A stretch of 15,822 nt of DNA from Chloroflexota bacterium (GTDB taxonomy: Bacteria > Chloroflexota > Dehalococcoidia > Tepidiformales > Tepidiformaceae). Each line of letters starts with the position of its first letter. Within the stretch, counting starts at the first letter, position 1. This document shows positions 1 through 6,359 of the stretch, piece by piece. The notes beneath the pieces were generated by a model. That model was not told where the DNA came from and searched no databases. It saw only the letters and a program-made list of their open reading frames with translations. The stretch spans positions 1-15,822 of the forward strand of contig JAKALX010000034.1 of the NCBI GenBank assembly GCA_021823905.1, in the 5' to 3' direction. The position numbers and the translations under genes were made by a program.

Positions 1-135
1 TCCGATCTCGCCCAGAAGGCCCAGCTCGCTCAGATACGGCTTGACGAGGCCATCAAGGCGAAGCGCGCGGCGACGACGATCAAACGGAATCTGTCGCCCA
101 GCGACGTCGTCTGGGCGGAGAAACACTCTGGCTAG
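1..135 (+). CDS. 3' end of an unrecognised protein (partial)
   Basis: Only the last 44 codons are inside the window. They read open from base 1 in frame 1 and stop at TAG 133-135. The visible tail is hydrophilic and rich in Lys, Arg, Ala and Gln (it contains AQIRLDEAIKAKRAATTIK), which suggests an amphipathic helix, and it ends in a short segment, SPSDVVWAEKHSG. No family is recognisable from this fragment. The downstream gene probably starts inside its last codons, so the two are likely co-transcribed and translationally coupled. Its membership of the threonine operon is inferred from position only. Confidence 0.6.
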   Translation, partial: SDLAQKAQLAQIRLDEAIKAKRAATTIKRNLSPSDVVWAEKHSG

Positions 136-382
136 CCAGCCTTCGGAAGAGACCGGCATCGGGCTGATCGGCCTCGGGGCCGTCGGTGGCGGAGTGGCGC
201 GGGCCATGATCGAGAAGGCCGGCTCGCACGAAGTGAGCATCGGTGGCGTCACCCAAAAGAAGGCGGAGCTCGTGATCATGACGCACCCGGCCGACGAACG
301 GGCGATGCAGGGGGCGCTGCGGGAGATCGGGTCGCTCCCGGTCGTGGTGGGGATCGGCGCGTTCCTCCGCGTCGAGGACTAG
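128..382 (+). CDS. Internally deleted homoserine dehydrogenase: N-terminal dinucleotide loop joined to C-terminal ACT domain
   Basis: The 84-residue product opens with GIGLIGLGAVGGGVA (residues 10-24), the glycine-rich NAD(P)-binding loop of homoserine dehydrogenases. By about residue 36 it is in the second strand of the C-terminal ACT domain of the same family (VSIGGVTQ, then AELVIMTHP and the ending FLRVED). The dehydrogenase family normally has more than 400 residues, so about 330 residues of catalytic domain are absent, yet the frame is intact. The presumed start is CTG 128, with GGAG at 117-120 seven bases upstream, overlapping the previous stop. TTG 41 and GTG 194 are alternatives. It cannot be a working dehydrogenase: no homoserine-binding or catalytic lysine region is present. 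It could fold as a single ACT domain (pattern beta-alpha-beta-beta-alpha-beta) and act as an amino-acid-binding regulator. The threonine synthase two genes downstream supports a hom origin. A pseudogene or an assembly collapse is equally possible. Confidence 0.65.
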   Translation: MASQPSEETGIGLIGLGAVGGGVARAMIEKAGSHEVSIGGVTQKKAELVIMTHPADERAMQGALREIGSLPVVVGIGAFLRVED

Positions 383-384
383 CG

Positions 385-1398
385 ATGCCGTCAGACGCGC
401 AGTCACAAGCTCAGGCTCTCAGCGAGATCGTCACCTGGCTGGAACAGCAGGTTCGGAATGCACGCGACGAGCAGGCGAAGGCAGCCGTTCAGGTGGACCA
501 GCTGACGCGCCAGGTCCATCGGCTTGCGGAGGAACTGGACTTGACCGAGCGCGCGGTGCGCGAGATCGAACCGCGGCTTCTGCCGTTCAAAGGCCTGCCG
601 GAAAAGCTCCGGGCTCTCGACGAAGGTTCGGAACAGATCCGGCAGCAGGTAAACGCCAATCGGACGGAGATCGAGAGCTCGATCCGGGTGCTGCGATCGG
701 AATCGGAGTACGAGCGCCAGGAGCGCGCCGAGATCTACCAGCGGATCGAGGCGAGCGCGAGCCAGTTGGGACTGGTCCTGGCCGACGTCGCCCAGATGCA
801 GAACCAGACTGCGCAGATGAACCAGACGTTCCAGACCCTCCTCGAACGGCAGCGGGAGGTGGAAACGCGGATCGAGCAGTTCGGTCTGCGGCTCGACCGA
901 AGCATCGAGGTGACCCGCGATCTCGAAGTGCGCATCAAAGATGTCGTCCTCGCCGACCTCGACGACCGATTCGACGTGGTCTTCGAACGGCTTCAGGTGG
1001 TGGGCGAGATGGTGAAGCGGAACGAAGACATCGTCGCCTCGGTGGCGAACGAGCGGAGCCTGCGGCAGGAGGTGATCGACGAAGTCTCCGTCTGGCGCGA
1101 GGAGCACGCGCGGATCGACGGACGGGTGAACCAGCTCGAGGAGCTGACGGACAAACTGGTCAGCCAGATCGACAAGGTGCACGGCGAAGTCACGCTGCTC
1201 GAGGGGCGCCATTCGGGGCTGGGCGAGCGCGTCGCGAACCTGCGTAAGGACATCGTCGAGGTGGTCGACCACGTGCGCGAGGAGTTCGCGAAATACAACG
1301 CGATGATGGAGAAGCAACGCCGGAAGCAGATCCAGGGGCTGGAGCAGGAGCTGCGCGAGATGAAATTCCATGCCTTCCGGCCGCCGGAGGAGCCGTGA
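385..1398 (+). CDS. Long coiled-coil protein of unknown function between hom remnant and thrC
   Basis: The product is 337 residues, cytoplasmic by appearance (no signal peptide, no hydrophobic segment), and almost entirely heptad-like helix rich in Glu, Gln, Arg and Leu. Examples are VDQLTRQVHRLAEELDLTER near residues 37-56 and the stretch from about 225 to 320. A possible helix break is LLPFKGLPEK near residues 65-75. The tail is basic then proline-rich (MEKQRRKQIQGLEQELREMK, then FRPPEEP). It resembles filament- or scaffold-forming proteins in composition only. No enzymatic motif is visible. ATG 385 lies 2 bp after the previous stop, and its TGA overlaps the GTG start of thrC (GTGA, 4 bp), so translation is probably coupled to threonine synthase. 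Its role in that pathway is unknown; structural organisation of enzymes is speculation. Confidence 0.8.
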   Translation: MPSDAQSQAQALSEIVTWLEQQVRNARDEQAKAAVQVDQLTRQVHRLAEELDLTERAVREIEPRLLPFKGLPEKLRALDEGSEQIRQQVNANRTEIESSIRVLRSESEYERQERAEIYQRIEASASQLGLVLADVAQMQNQTAQMNQTFQTLLERQREVETRIEQFGLRLDRSIEVTRDLEVRIKDVVLADLDDRFDVVFERLQVVGEMVKRNEDIVASVANERSLRQEVIDEVSVWREEHARIDGRVNQLEELTDKLVSQIDKVHGEVTLLEGRHSGLGERVANLRKDIVEVVDHVREEFAKYNAMMEKQRRKQIQGLEQELREMKFHAFRPPEEP

Positions 1399-2462
1399 CG
1401 AAAGCCGCTGCCGCACCGCGCGGTGTGTTGCACCGCTGGGCTGAGATCCTCCCGCTCAGCGACAAGACGCCGCGGATAAGCCTCGGCGAGGGCGAGACTC
1501 CGCTCGTGCGATCGGTACATCTGGCCGGCCTCTGCGGGCTCGACGAGCTCTGGTTCAAGCTGGAAATGTGCAACCCAACGGGGTCGTTCAAGGACCGCGG
1601 GATGGTGGTGGCCGTCGCCAAGGCGATCGAGGAGGGCGCCCACGCGATCATGTGCGCGAGCACGGGGAATACGAGCGCGAGCGCCGCGGCCTATGCGGCT
1701 CGCTGCGGGATCGACTGCTTCGTGCTCGTGCCGGGCGGCAAGGTGGCCGCCGGGAAGATGGCCCAGGCGATCGCGTTCGGCAGCAAGATCATCGAGATCG
1801 ACGGGAACTTCGACGAAGCGCTGAATGCGGCACGCGAGCTGACAGCCAGGCACCCCGTGGCGCTGGTGAACTCGGTCAACCCGTTCCGGATCCAGGGACA
1901 GAAGACGGCCGCGTTCGAGATCTGCGAATCGCTGGGCGACGCGCCGGACATCCTCGCCATCCCGGTTGGGAACGCGGGGAACATCACCGCCTACTGGAAG
2001 GGCTTCGGCGAGTGCGCCGAGCTGGGGCGGGCGACGCTGCACCCCAGGATGTACGGCTTCCAGGCAGCGGGAGCTGCCCCGATCGTCCGCGGAGAACCCG
2101 TGCGGGAGCCGCACACCGTCGCAACCGCAATCCGCATCGGCAACCCCGCTTCGTGGAAGAGCGCGGTTTCGGCACGGGACGAATCGGGCGGGCTGATCGA
2201 GGCGGTGACGGACGACGAGATCCTTGAGGCCTACCGCCTGCTGGCGCACAAAGAGGGCCTGTTCGTCGAGCCGGCCAGCGCTGCTTCGATCGCCGGCTTG
2301 ATGAAGCTTGGCCGCGAAGGGCGGATTCGGGGCGGGCGAGCGGCGGCCGTACTCACGGGCAACGGGCTCAAGGATCCCGACACGGCGATCGCCCAGTACA
2401 GGCCCGACGTGACGAAGGCGAGCGCGACCGCCGAGAGCGTCGAACGGGCGCTCGGCTGGTAG
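1395..2462 (+). CDS. thrC: Threonine synthase
   Basis: This 355-residue fold-type II PLP enzyme converts O-phosphohomoserine to threonine and phosphate in the cytoplasm. Visible landmarks are the entry motif GEGETPLV (31-38), the PLP-lysine motif NPTGSFKDRG with Lys66, the substrate loop STGNTSAS (89-96), the PLP-phosphate glycine loop PVGNAGN (190-196) and the C-terminal TGNGLKDP (321-328), characteristic of threonine synthases rather than cysteine synthases or threonine deaminases. The length fits the short bacterial threonine synthase class. The start is GTG 1395, overlapping the upstream coiled-coil gene by 4 bp. It is the last gene of the hom-like/coiled-coil/thrC run. Because the adjacent homoserine dehydrogenase lacks its catalytic domain, homoserine must come from another enzyme encoded elsewhere if this gene is used for threonine synthesis. 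Confidence 0.95.
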   Translation: MTKAAAAPRGVLHRWAEILPLSDKTPRISLGEGETPLVRSVHLAGLCGLDELWFKLEMCNPTGSFKDRGMVVAVAKAIEEGAHAIMCASTGNTSASAAAYAARCGIDCFVLVPGGKVAAGKMAQAIAFGSKIIEIDGNFDEALNAARELTARHPVALVNSVNPFRIQGQKTAAFEICESLGDAPDILAIPVGNAGNITAYWKGFGECAELGRATLHPRMYGFQAAGAAPIVRGEPVREPHTVATAIRIGNPASWKSAVSARDESGGLIEAVTDDEILEAYRLLAHKEGLFVEPASAASIAGLMKLGREGRIRGGRAAAVLTGNGLKDPDTAIAQYRPDVTKASATAESVERALGW

Positions 2463-2490
2463 GGCGCGGGGCGTCGCGCACAGGCCGGCC

Positions 2491-2517
2491 TTGACCGCGA
2501 TTCGAGGCGGCCTACAC
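2491..2517 (+). promoter_or_regulatory. Possible promoter of the small membrane-protein gene
   Basis: TTGACC (2491-2496) and TACACT (2512-2517) resemble -35 and -10 boxes, but the 15-base spacer is short. The start codon at 2530 follows with no recognisable ribosome-binding site, so the transcript would have only a few leader bases. Confidence 0.3.
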
Positions 2518-2529
2518 TTGCCACTTGGT

Positions 2530-2862
2530 ATGAAGCTACTTCGCGCCCGTTCTGCCGTCGCCGCTCTTTTCGCCACGGTTGCCGCTCTGCCGGCCGCAAG
2601 CACCCTGGCACAGGAGGCGACGCCGGGAACGAATTCGAACACCGACGTTGTGCCCACGTTGGTTTGGATGGCCTTGGGCGTCGCGGGCCTCGCCATCGTG
2701 CTCACGCTGTTCTACTTCCTGAAGCGCAGCGTCGGCGGGTTCCCCAAGAACCCGAGCTGGGTCGCCCCGATCAGCATCCGGCGCAGCCGGGACTTCCCCG
2801 GCGATACGGACGCGCACGAATCAACGCACGACGCACACGCGCAGCCCTCAACCGGGCACTAG
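2530..2862 (+). CDS. Small membrane protein with signal peptide and His-rich tail, unknown function
   Basis: The 110-residue product starts at ATG 2530 with a typical signal sequence: the basic MKLLRAR, a hydrophobic Ala/Val core, and an A-x-A-type end at STLAQ near residues 24-28. A short polar linker (TPGTNSNTD) follows, then one transmembrane helix of about residues 42-64 (VPTLVWMALGVAGLAIVLTL and FYF) ending in KR. The rest is a cytoplasmic tail with SVGGFPKNPSWVAP, a basic patch, and a His/Asp-rich end. The topology is consistent with N-out/C-in. TTG 2491 would add 13 residues before the signal peptide and is less likely. No family is recognised. It lies 67 bp after thrC, reads in the same direction, and converges on the DUF2207 gene. 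Confidence 0.6.
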   Translation: MKLLRARSAVAALFATVAALPAASTLAQEATPGTNSNTDVVPTLVWMALGVAGLAIVLTLFYFLKRSVGGFPKNPSWVAPISIRRSRDFPGDTDAHESTHDAHAQPSTGH

Positions 2863-3006
2863 CCTCCAACAGCGTGCCTGCGCAGGTGCGGCCGCTCACG
2901 TGCGAGATGATCGGACGATTCGCGCGACCAGGCGGCCTCCACCGAGGCGAAGGCCGGGTCCAGTCGTGACGTGCTGGCACAGGCGCTGTCGCTGTCGGCT
3001 TGAAAG

Positions 3007-4851
3007 CTACCAGGCGCCGCCACCACCGCCGCCACCACCTCCGCCCGAGAATCCACCGCTGAAGCCAGAGCCGCCGCCGGAGCTGCCCGGCGTGCTCGCC
3101 ATAGTGGTGGTGACTGAGCTTGCGAAGCCCTGGAGTCCGGCGGAAAAGGCCATGACCTCGAACGCACCGGTTCCGGTGTACCAGCTCGAGGTCGACGCCT
3201 GCGCCTGGTCCTCGATCCCTTTGAACGCCTTCGCCCACTTGTCGACGCAGCCGAAGACGATCGCGAACGGGAGGTAGCGGGCGAAGATGTTCTGTTGCTC
3301 GTTGAACTCCTGCATACGGGTCTCGGCGGTGGCGACGTAGAGGCGGAAGCCGAGCACGCGGCGGAGCGCTTCGCTGCCCGTCGCTGTTCGCCGAGCCATC
3401 GCTCGCGAGACAGGAAGCCACAAAACGCCCGCGAGCGCGGCCGGCGTGAAGATGAGCGCCCGACTGAACAGGATGCCCGACGCCAGCGAGAGCAAGGCGC
3501 CCGCGAGGATGAACGCGAGGCCGGCGAGGAGCCAGCCAACGCGCGCGTTCCCGGGGCGGGCGGTGAACCACTTCCGCTTCATGGCGTCGTCGTAGAGCTC
3601 GTCCTTCACCTTCGCGAGCTTGCTCGCAAACGTGTTCTTCAGGTCTGAAAGCTCGACCTCCGTCTTGGAACCCTCGAAGAGGCTGTCGTACAGCTCCTGC
3701 TCGTAGGGGAGGAGGTCGCTCTCGCGCTCGACCTTCGTGAGCTTCCAGTCCTTGTGGCCGAACCAGCCCTCTTTCGGAATCTCCGTTATGTGGAGATAGC
3801 CGCGGACCGCCAGGTCGATGATCGTCGCGGTGACGTCGCGCGTGTCGGCGCGCTCGTCGAGGATGACGCCCATCTGGGCCGGGCGAAGGTCGTCTGGCGG
3901 GAGGTACTCGACAACGACGTCGGTATGGCCGAAGAGCGGCTGGGTGTGCTCGCTCGGGTCGTTCGTCAGGTAGTAGAGCGTTCGGTAGCGGCGGTCGCGG
4001 CCGTTGTTCCACCAGAGCGCGACGATCGCGGCGATTGAGCTCACAGCAACCAGGACGAGGCCAGTGAACTCGATCCAGTCGAACGTGAAGAAGTCGCCGA
4101 CGGTCAGGCGCTTCTCGAAGACCGGCGGCTGGATCTGGACGAGGCCACGCGGCCAGCCGGCAACGATAGTCAGCTGCTCGCTCGGCCCGAGCGGGCGCGA
4201 GGCTTCGAACTTCGCGGAGCTGCCGGTGGCGCTGTTGCGGCACGTTCGATCGATACCTCGCAGGCCTTCGTAGCACGTCGTCTTCAGCGAGGCGCCGGCG
4301 GGCAAACGGACGGTCACAACAGCATGAGCAATGGTGGCCGGCCAGGTGCCCGTGGCGTTCCAGTAGAGCTCGTCGTGGTCGGAGTAGGCGTCGAGCGCGC
4401 CACGGACTTCGTAGTGGATGCTGTAGGACTGCTTTCCGGTGACGGTCACGTCCGGGTCACCGATCTTCACGTGCAGCATCCCATCGGACTCGGAGGTGCT
4501 GTAAAGCAGCGGCTTCCCGTTGGCGGAGGTCACCTGGATCGCACGGATGTCATAGACGCGGTCGTGGTTGCCCGGACAGGGGGTGAGCGGCGGCGGCGCG
4601 CCTTCCCGCGGCGCTGTGCACTCAACCTTCGTGGCGAGGTCGCGAATGATGCCATGGTGCGGCTCGCCGCCGAAGTTCACCTGGATCGACTCGTCGGCCA
4701 CGAGCGTGCCGTCGGGCCGGATGGTGTAATCGATCGCCATGTCGTCGATCTGCCAGCCGGCCTGGGCGCGGGCAGGGACTGCCAGACGAGCGGAAGCAGC
4801 GACGACGACGACAACGAGAGCAGCAACGACGAGACGCTTCACGGGCGCCAT
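3007..4851 (-). CDS. DUF2207-family membrane protein with glycine-rich C-terminus
   Basis: Starting at ATG 4851 (complement), the 614-residue product has a signal peptide (MAPVKRLVVAALVVVVVAAS onward, ending near AQ at 29-30). An extracytoplasmic N-terminal domain follows (about 31-255, with DYTIRPDGTLVADESIQVNF and HHGIIRDL typical of DUF2207), then a TM helix at about 259-282, a cytoplasmic stretch with winged-helix-like sequence (TATIIDLAVRGYLHITEI, 341-358), two TM helices at about 437-458 and 462-485, the family signature YLPFAIVFGCVDKWAKAFK (526-544), and a Gly/Ser tail ending in ten glycines then AW. The biochemical role of DUF2207 proteins is not established. An upstream GTG extension to 4986 is open but would precede the signal peptide, so it is rejected. 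The gene is transcribed divergently from the molybdenum hydroxylase operon. There is no obvious functional link. Confidence 0.88.
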   Translation of the reverse strand: MAPVKRLVVAALVVVVVAASARLAVPARAQAGWQIDDMAIDYTIRPDGTLVADESIQVNFGGEPHHGIIRDLATKVECTAPREGAPPPLTPCPGNHDRVYDIRAIQVTSANGKPLLYSTSESDGMLHVKIGDPDVTVTGKQSYSIHYEVRGALDAYSDHDELYWNATGTWPATIAHAVVTVRLPAGASLKTTCYEGLRGIDRTCRNSATGSSAKFEASRPLGPSEQLTIVAGWPRGLVQIQPPVFEKRLTVGDFFTFDWIEFTGLVLVAVSSIAAIVALWWNNGRDRRYRTLYYLTNDPSEHTQPLFGHTDVVVEYLPPDDLRPAQMGVILDERADTRDVTATIIDLAVRGYLHITEIPKEGWFGHKDWKLTKVERESDLLPYEQELYDSLFEGSKTEVELSDLKNTFASKLAKVKDELYDDAMKRKWFTARPGNARVGWLLAGLAFILAGALLSLASGILFSRALIFTPAALAGVLWLPVSRAMARRTATGSEALRRVLGFRLYVATAETRMQEFNEQQNIFARYLPFAIVFGCVDKWAKAFKGIEDQAQASTSSWYTGTGAFEVMAFSAGLQGFASSVTTTMASTPGSSGGGSGFSGGFSGGGGGGGGGGAW

Positions 4852-4918
4852 CGTACTGCCGGCGCGACTGTGGCGCAGGTTGCTCGCATGTTGCGAAGCG
4901 TCGCGAATAGAGCTGGCC

Positions 4919-4947
4919 AAGACAGCGAGCCGCCCGCCGTCTATGAT
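4919..4947 (+). promoter_or_regulatory. Probable promoter of the molybdenum hydroxylase operon
   Basis: AAGACA (4919-4924, 4 of 6 to TTGACA), a 17-base spacer and TATGAT (4942-4947, 5 of 6 to TATAAT) form a sigma70-type promoter. The first gene follows at 5001 with AGGAGG at 4991-4996, four bases before the ATG. The rest of the 4852-5000 divergent gap shows no clear dyad. Confidence 0.5.
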
Positions 4948-5000
4948 CCCTCTCACCACTTCGTCCGGGGCACCACCCCCAACCACACCCAGGAGGGTGC

Positions 5001-5870
5001 ATGGAAGCGTTCGACTATGTGGCGCCGCGCTCGCTGGCCGAGGTCTACTCGCACCTCGGCAACGGGAAGCGGACGCTGTTCCTGGCGGGGGGCACGGACG
5101 TCATCGTCCAGCTCCGCGAAGGCCGCCGTCATTGCGATCAACTGATCGACCTCAAGCACGTGCCGGAGCTGATGCGGCACGGGTTCACGTCCGACGGGAC
5201 GCTCGAGATCGGCGCGGCGTCGCCGCTCGCCGAGATCTACGAGGACGCGGAAGTGCAACGCCGCCTGCCGGGCCTCGTCGACGCGGCGTCGTTGATCGGC
5301 GGCATCCAGATCCAGTCGCGGGCGAGCCTTGGCGGCAACCTCTGCAACGCGAGCCCGGCGGCCGATTCGACGCCCGCGTTGATGGCGCTGGGCGCGCGTC
5401 TCGTCATCGGGTCGGCAAGCGGCTCGCGCGAGGTCGCGGCCGAGGAGTTCCCGGCGGGCCCAGGGCAGAACAGCCTGCGCCCCGGAGAGATTCTCGTTCA
5501 AATCAAGGTGCCGCCACAGCCAGCCCATTCGGGAGCGGCGTACCTCCGGTTCATCCCGCGGAACGAGATGGACATCGCCGTCGCGAGCGCTGGCGTCCGC
5601 CTCGTGCTCAGCCCGGATAACTCGCGCATCGAGGACGTCCGGCTGGCGCTGGGCGCGGTTGGGCCGACGGTAATCCTCGTCAACACAAACGACCTCGCGG
5701 GCAAGGCCGCGAATGCCGAGACGTTCAAACTGGCGGGTGAGATGGCTTCGGCCGCCGCCCGGCCAATCGACGACATGCGCGGAGGTGTCGCCCAGCGGCG
5801 GCGCCTTGTCAGCGTGCTGACTGTTCGCGCCCTCAACACGGCGCTCCAGCGAGCCACGGAGGCCCGTTAG
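5001..5870 (+). CDS. FAD-binding (CoxM-type) subunit of a molybdenum hydroxylase
   Basis: This 289-residue medium subunit passes electrons from the 2Fe-2S subunit through FAD to an external acceptor. The FAD-binding motifs of the family are both present: LAGGTDVIVQL at 28-38 and SLGGNLCNASPAADSTPALM at 109-128. The C-terminal part (about 175-285) matches the CO dehydrogenase flavoprotein C-terminal domain (GVRLVLSPDN, VRLALGAVGPTVI). Length is normal. ATG 5001 has a strong AGGAGG at 4991-4996. The gene is first in an M-S-L operon; the next gene starts 3 bp after its stop. Cys115 in the second motif is unexceptional in this family. The substrate cannot be told from this subunit. Confidence 0.93.
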   Translation: MEAFDYVAPRSLAEVYSHLGNGKRTLFLAGGTDVIVQLREGRRHCDQLIDLKHVPELMRHGFTSDGTLEIGAASPLAEIYEDAEVQRRLPGLVDAASLIGGIQIQSRASLGGNLCNASPAADSTPALMALGARLVIGSASGSREVAAEEFPAGPGQNSLRPGEILVQIKVPPQPAHSGAAYLRFIPRNEMDIAVASAGVRLVLSPDNSRIEDVRLALGAVGPTVILVNTNDLAGKAANAETFKLAGEMASAAARPIDDMRGGVAQRRRLVSVLTVRALNTALQRATEAR

Positions 5871-5873
5871 CTC

Positions 5874-6359
5874 ATGCGACGTTCGCAGGTCCAGACCCGT
5901 CTCAACGGCAACGACATCGACTTCCTTTGCGAGCCGCGCCAGAGCCTGCTCGAAGTGCTCCGCGACGAGCTTGGCTTCACGGGCTCGAAGGAGGGCTGCA
6001 ACAACGGCAACTGCGGCGCCTGCACGGTGATCATGAACGGCCGCATCGTGAACTCGTGCTGCGTTCTCGCGGTCGAAACCGAAGGCGCCGAGATTCAGAC
6101 GATCGAGGGCGTGGCGCACGGGGAGAAACTCCATCCACTCCAGCAGGCGTTCCTCGAAGAGGCGGCCCTGCAATGCGGGATTTGCACGCCGGGCTTCATT
6201 ATGTCCGCGAAGGCACTGCTCGAACGAGAGCCGAACGCCGACGAAGCCCGCATCCGGCACTGGCTGGCGGGAAACCTCTGCCGCTGCACCGGATATGACA
6301 AGATCGTGAAGGCGGTACTCTCCGCCGAGCCGCAGTTGCAGGAGGCGAAGCAGTCATGA
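5874..6359 (+). CDS. [2Fe-2S] (CoxS-type) subunit of a molybdenum hydroxylase
   Basis: This 161-residue small subunit carries two iron-sulfur clusters that connect the molybdenum site to FAD. The plant-ferredoxin-type cluster is held by Cys42, Cys47, Cys50 and Cys62 (EGCNNGNCGACTV and NSCC). The second, helical domain has Cys101, Cys104, Cys136 and Cys138 (LQCGICTPGFIM and GNLCRCTGYDKI). All eight ligands are intact and the length is typical. ATG 5874 is 3 bp after the FAD subunit stop, and its own TGA overlaps the ATG of the large subunit (ATGA), so the three proteins are very probably translated in a coupled way. No Tat or Sec signal is seen, consistent with a cytoplasmic complex. Confidence 0.96.
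   Translation: MRRSQVQTRLNGNDIDFLCEPRQSLLEVLRDELGFTGSKEGCNNGNCGACTVIMNGRIVNSCCVLAVETEGAEIQTIEGVAHGEKLHPLQQAFLEEAALQCGICTPGFIMSAKALLEREPNADEARIRHWLAGNLCRCTGYDKIVKAVLSAEPQLQEAKQS

Noticed and set aside
2464..2479. Hairpin GCGCG-N6-CGCGC after thrC as a terminator
   Set aside because: The stem is only 5 bp and no T-run follows, so it is not convincing as an intrinsic terminator in GC-rich sequence.
993..2705. A 570-codon open frame on the - strand through the coiled-coil and thrC genes
   Set aside because: Composition is Arg/Ala/His-rich with no motif. It runs antisense to two well-supported genes, which is a common artefact of third-position G/C codon bias.
2900..3277. A + strand frame with a run of about ten prolines, resembling a proline-rich protein
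   Set aside because: The proline run is the reverse complement of the poly-glycine tail codons of the DUF2207 protein.
2771..4276. A 501-codon - strand open frame overlapping the DUF2207 gene
   Set aside because: Arg/Pro-rich shadow in another frame of the same strand. The DUF2207 frame has signal peptide, TM helices and signature sequence.
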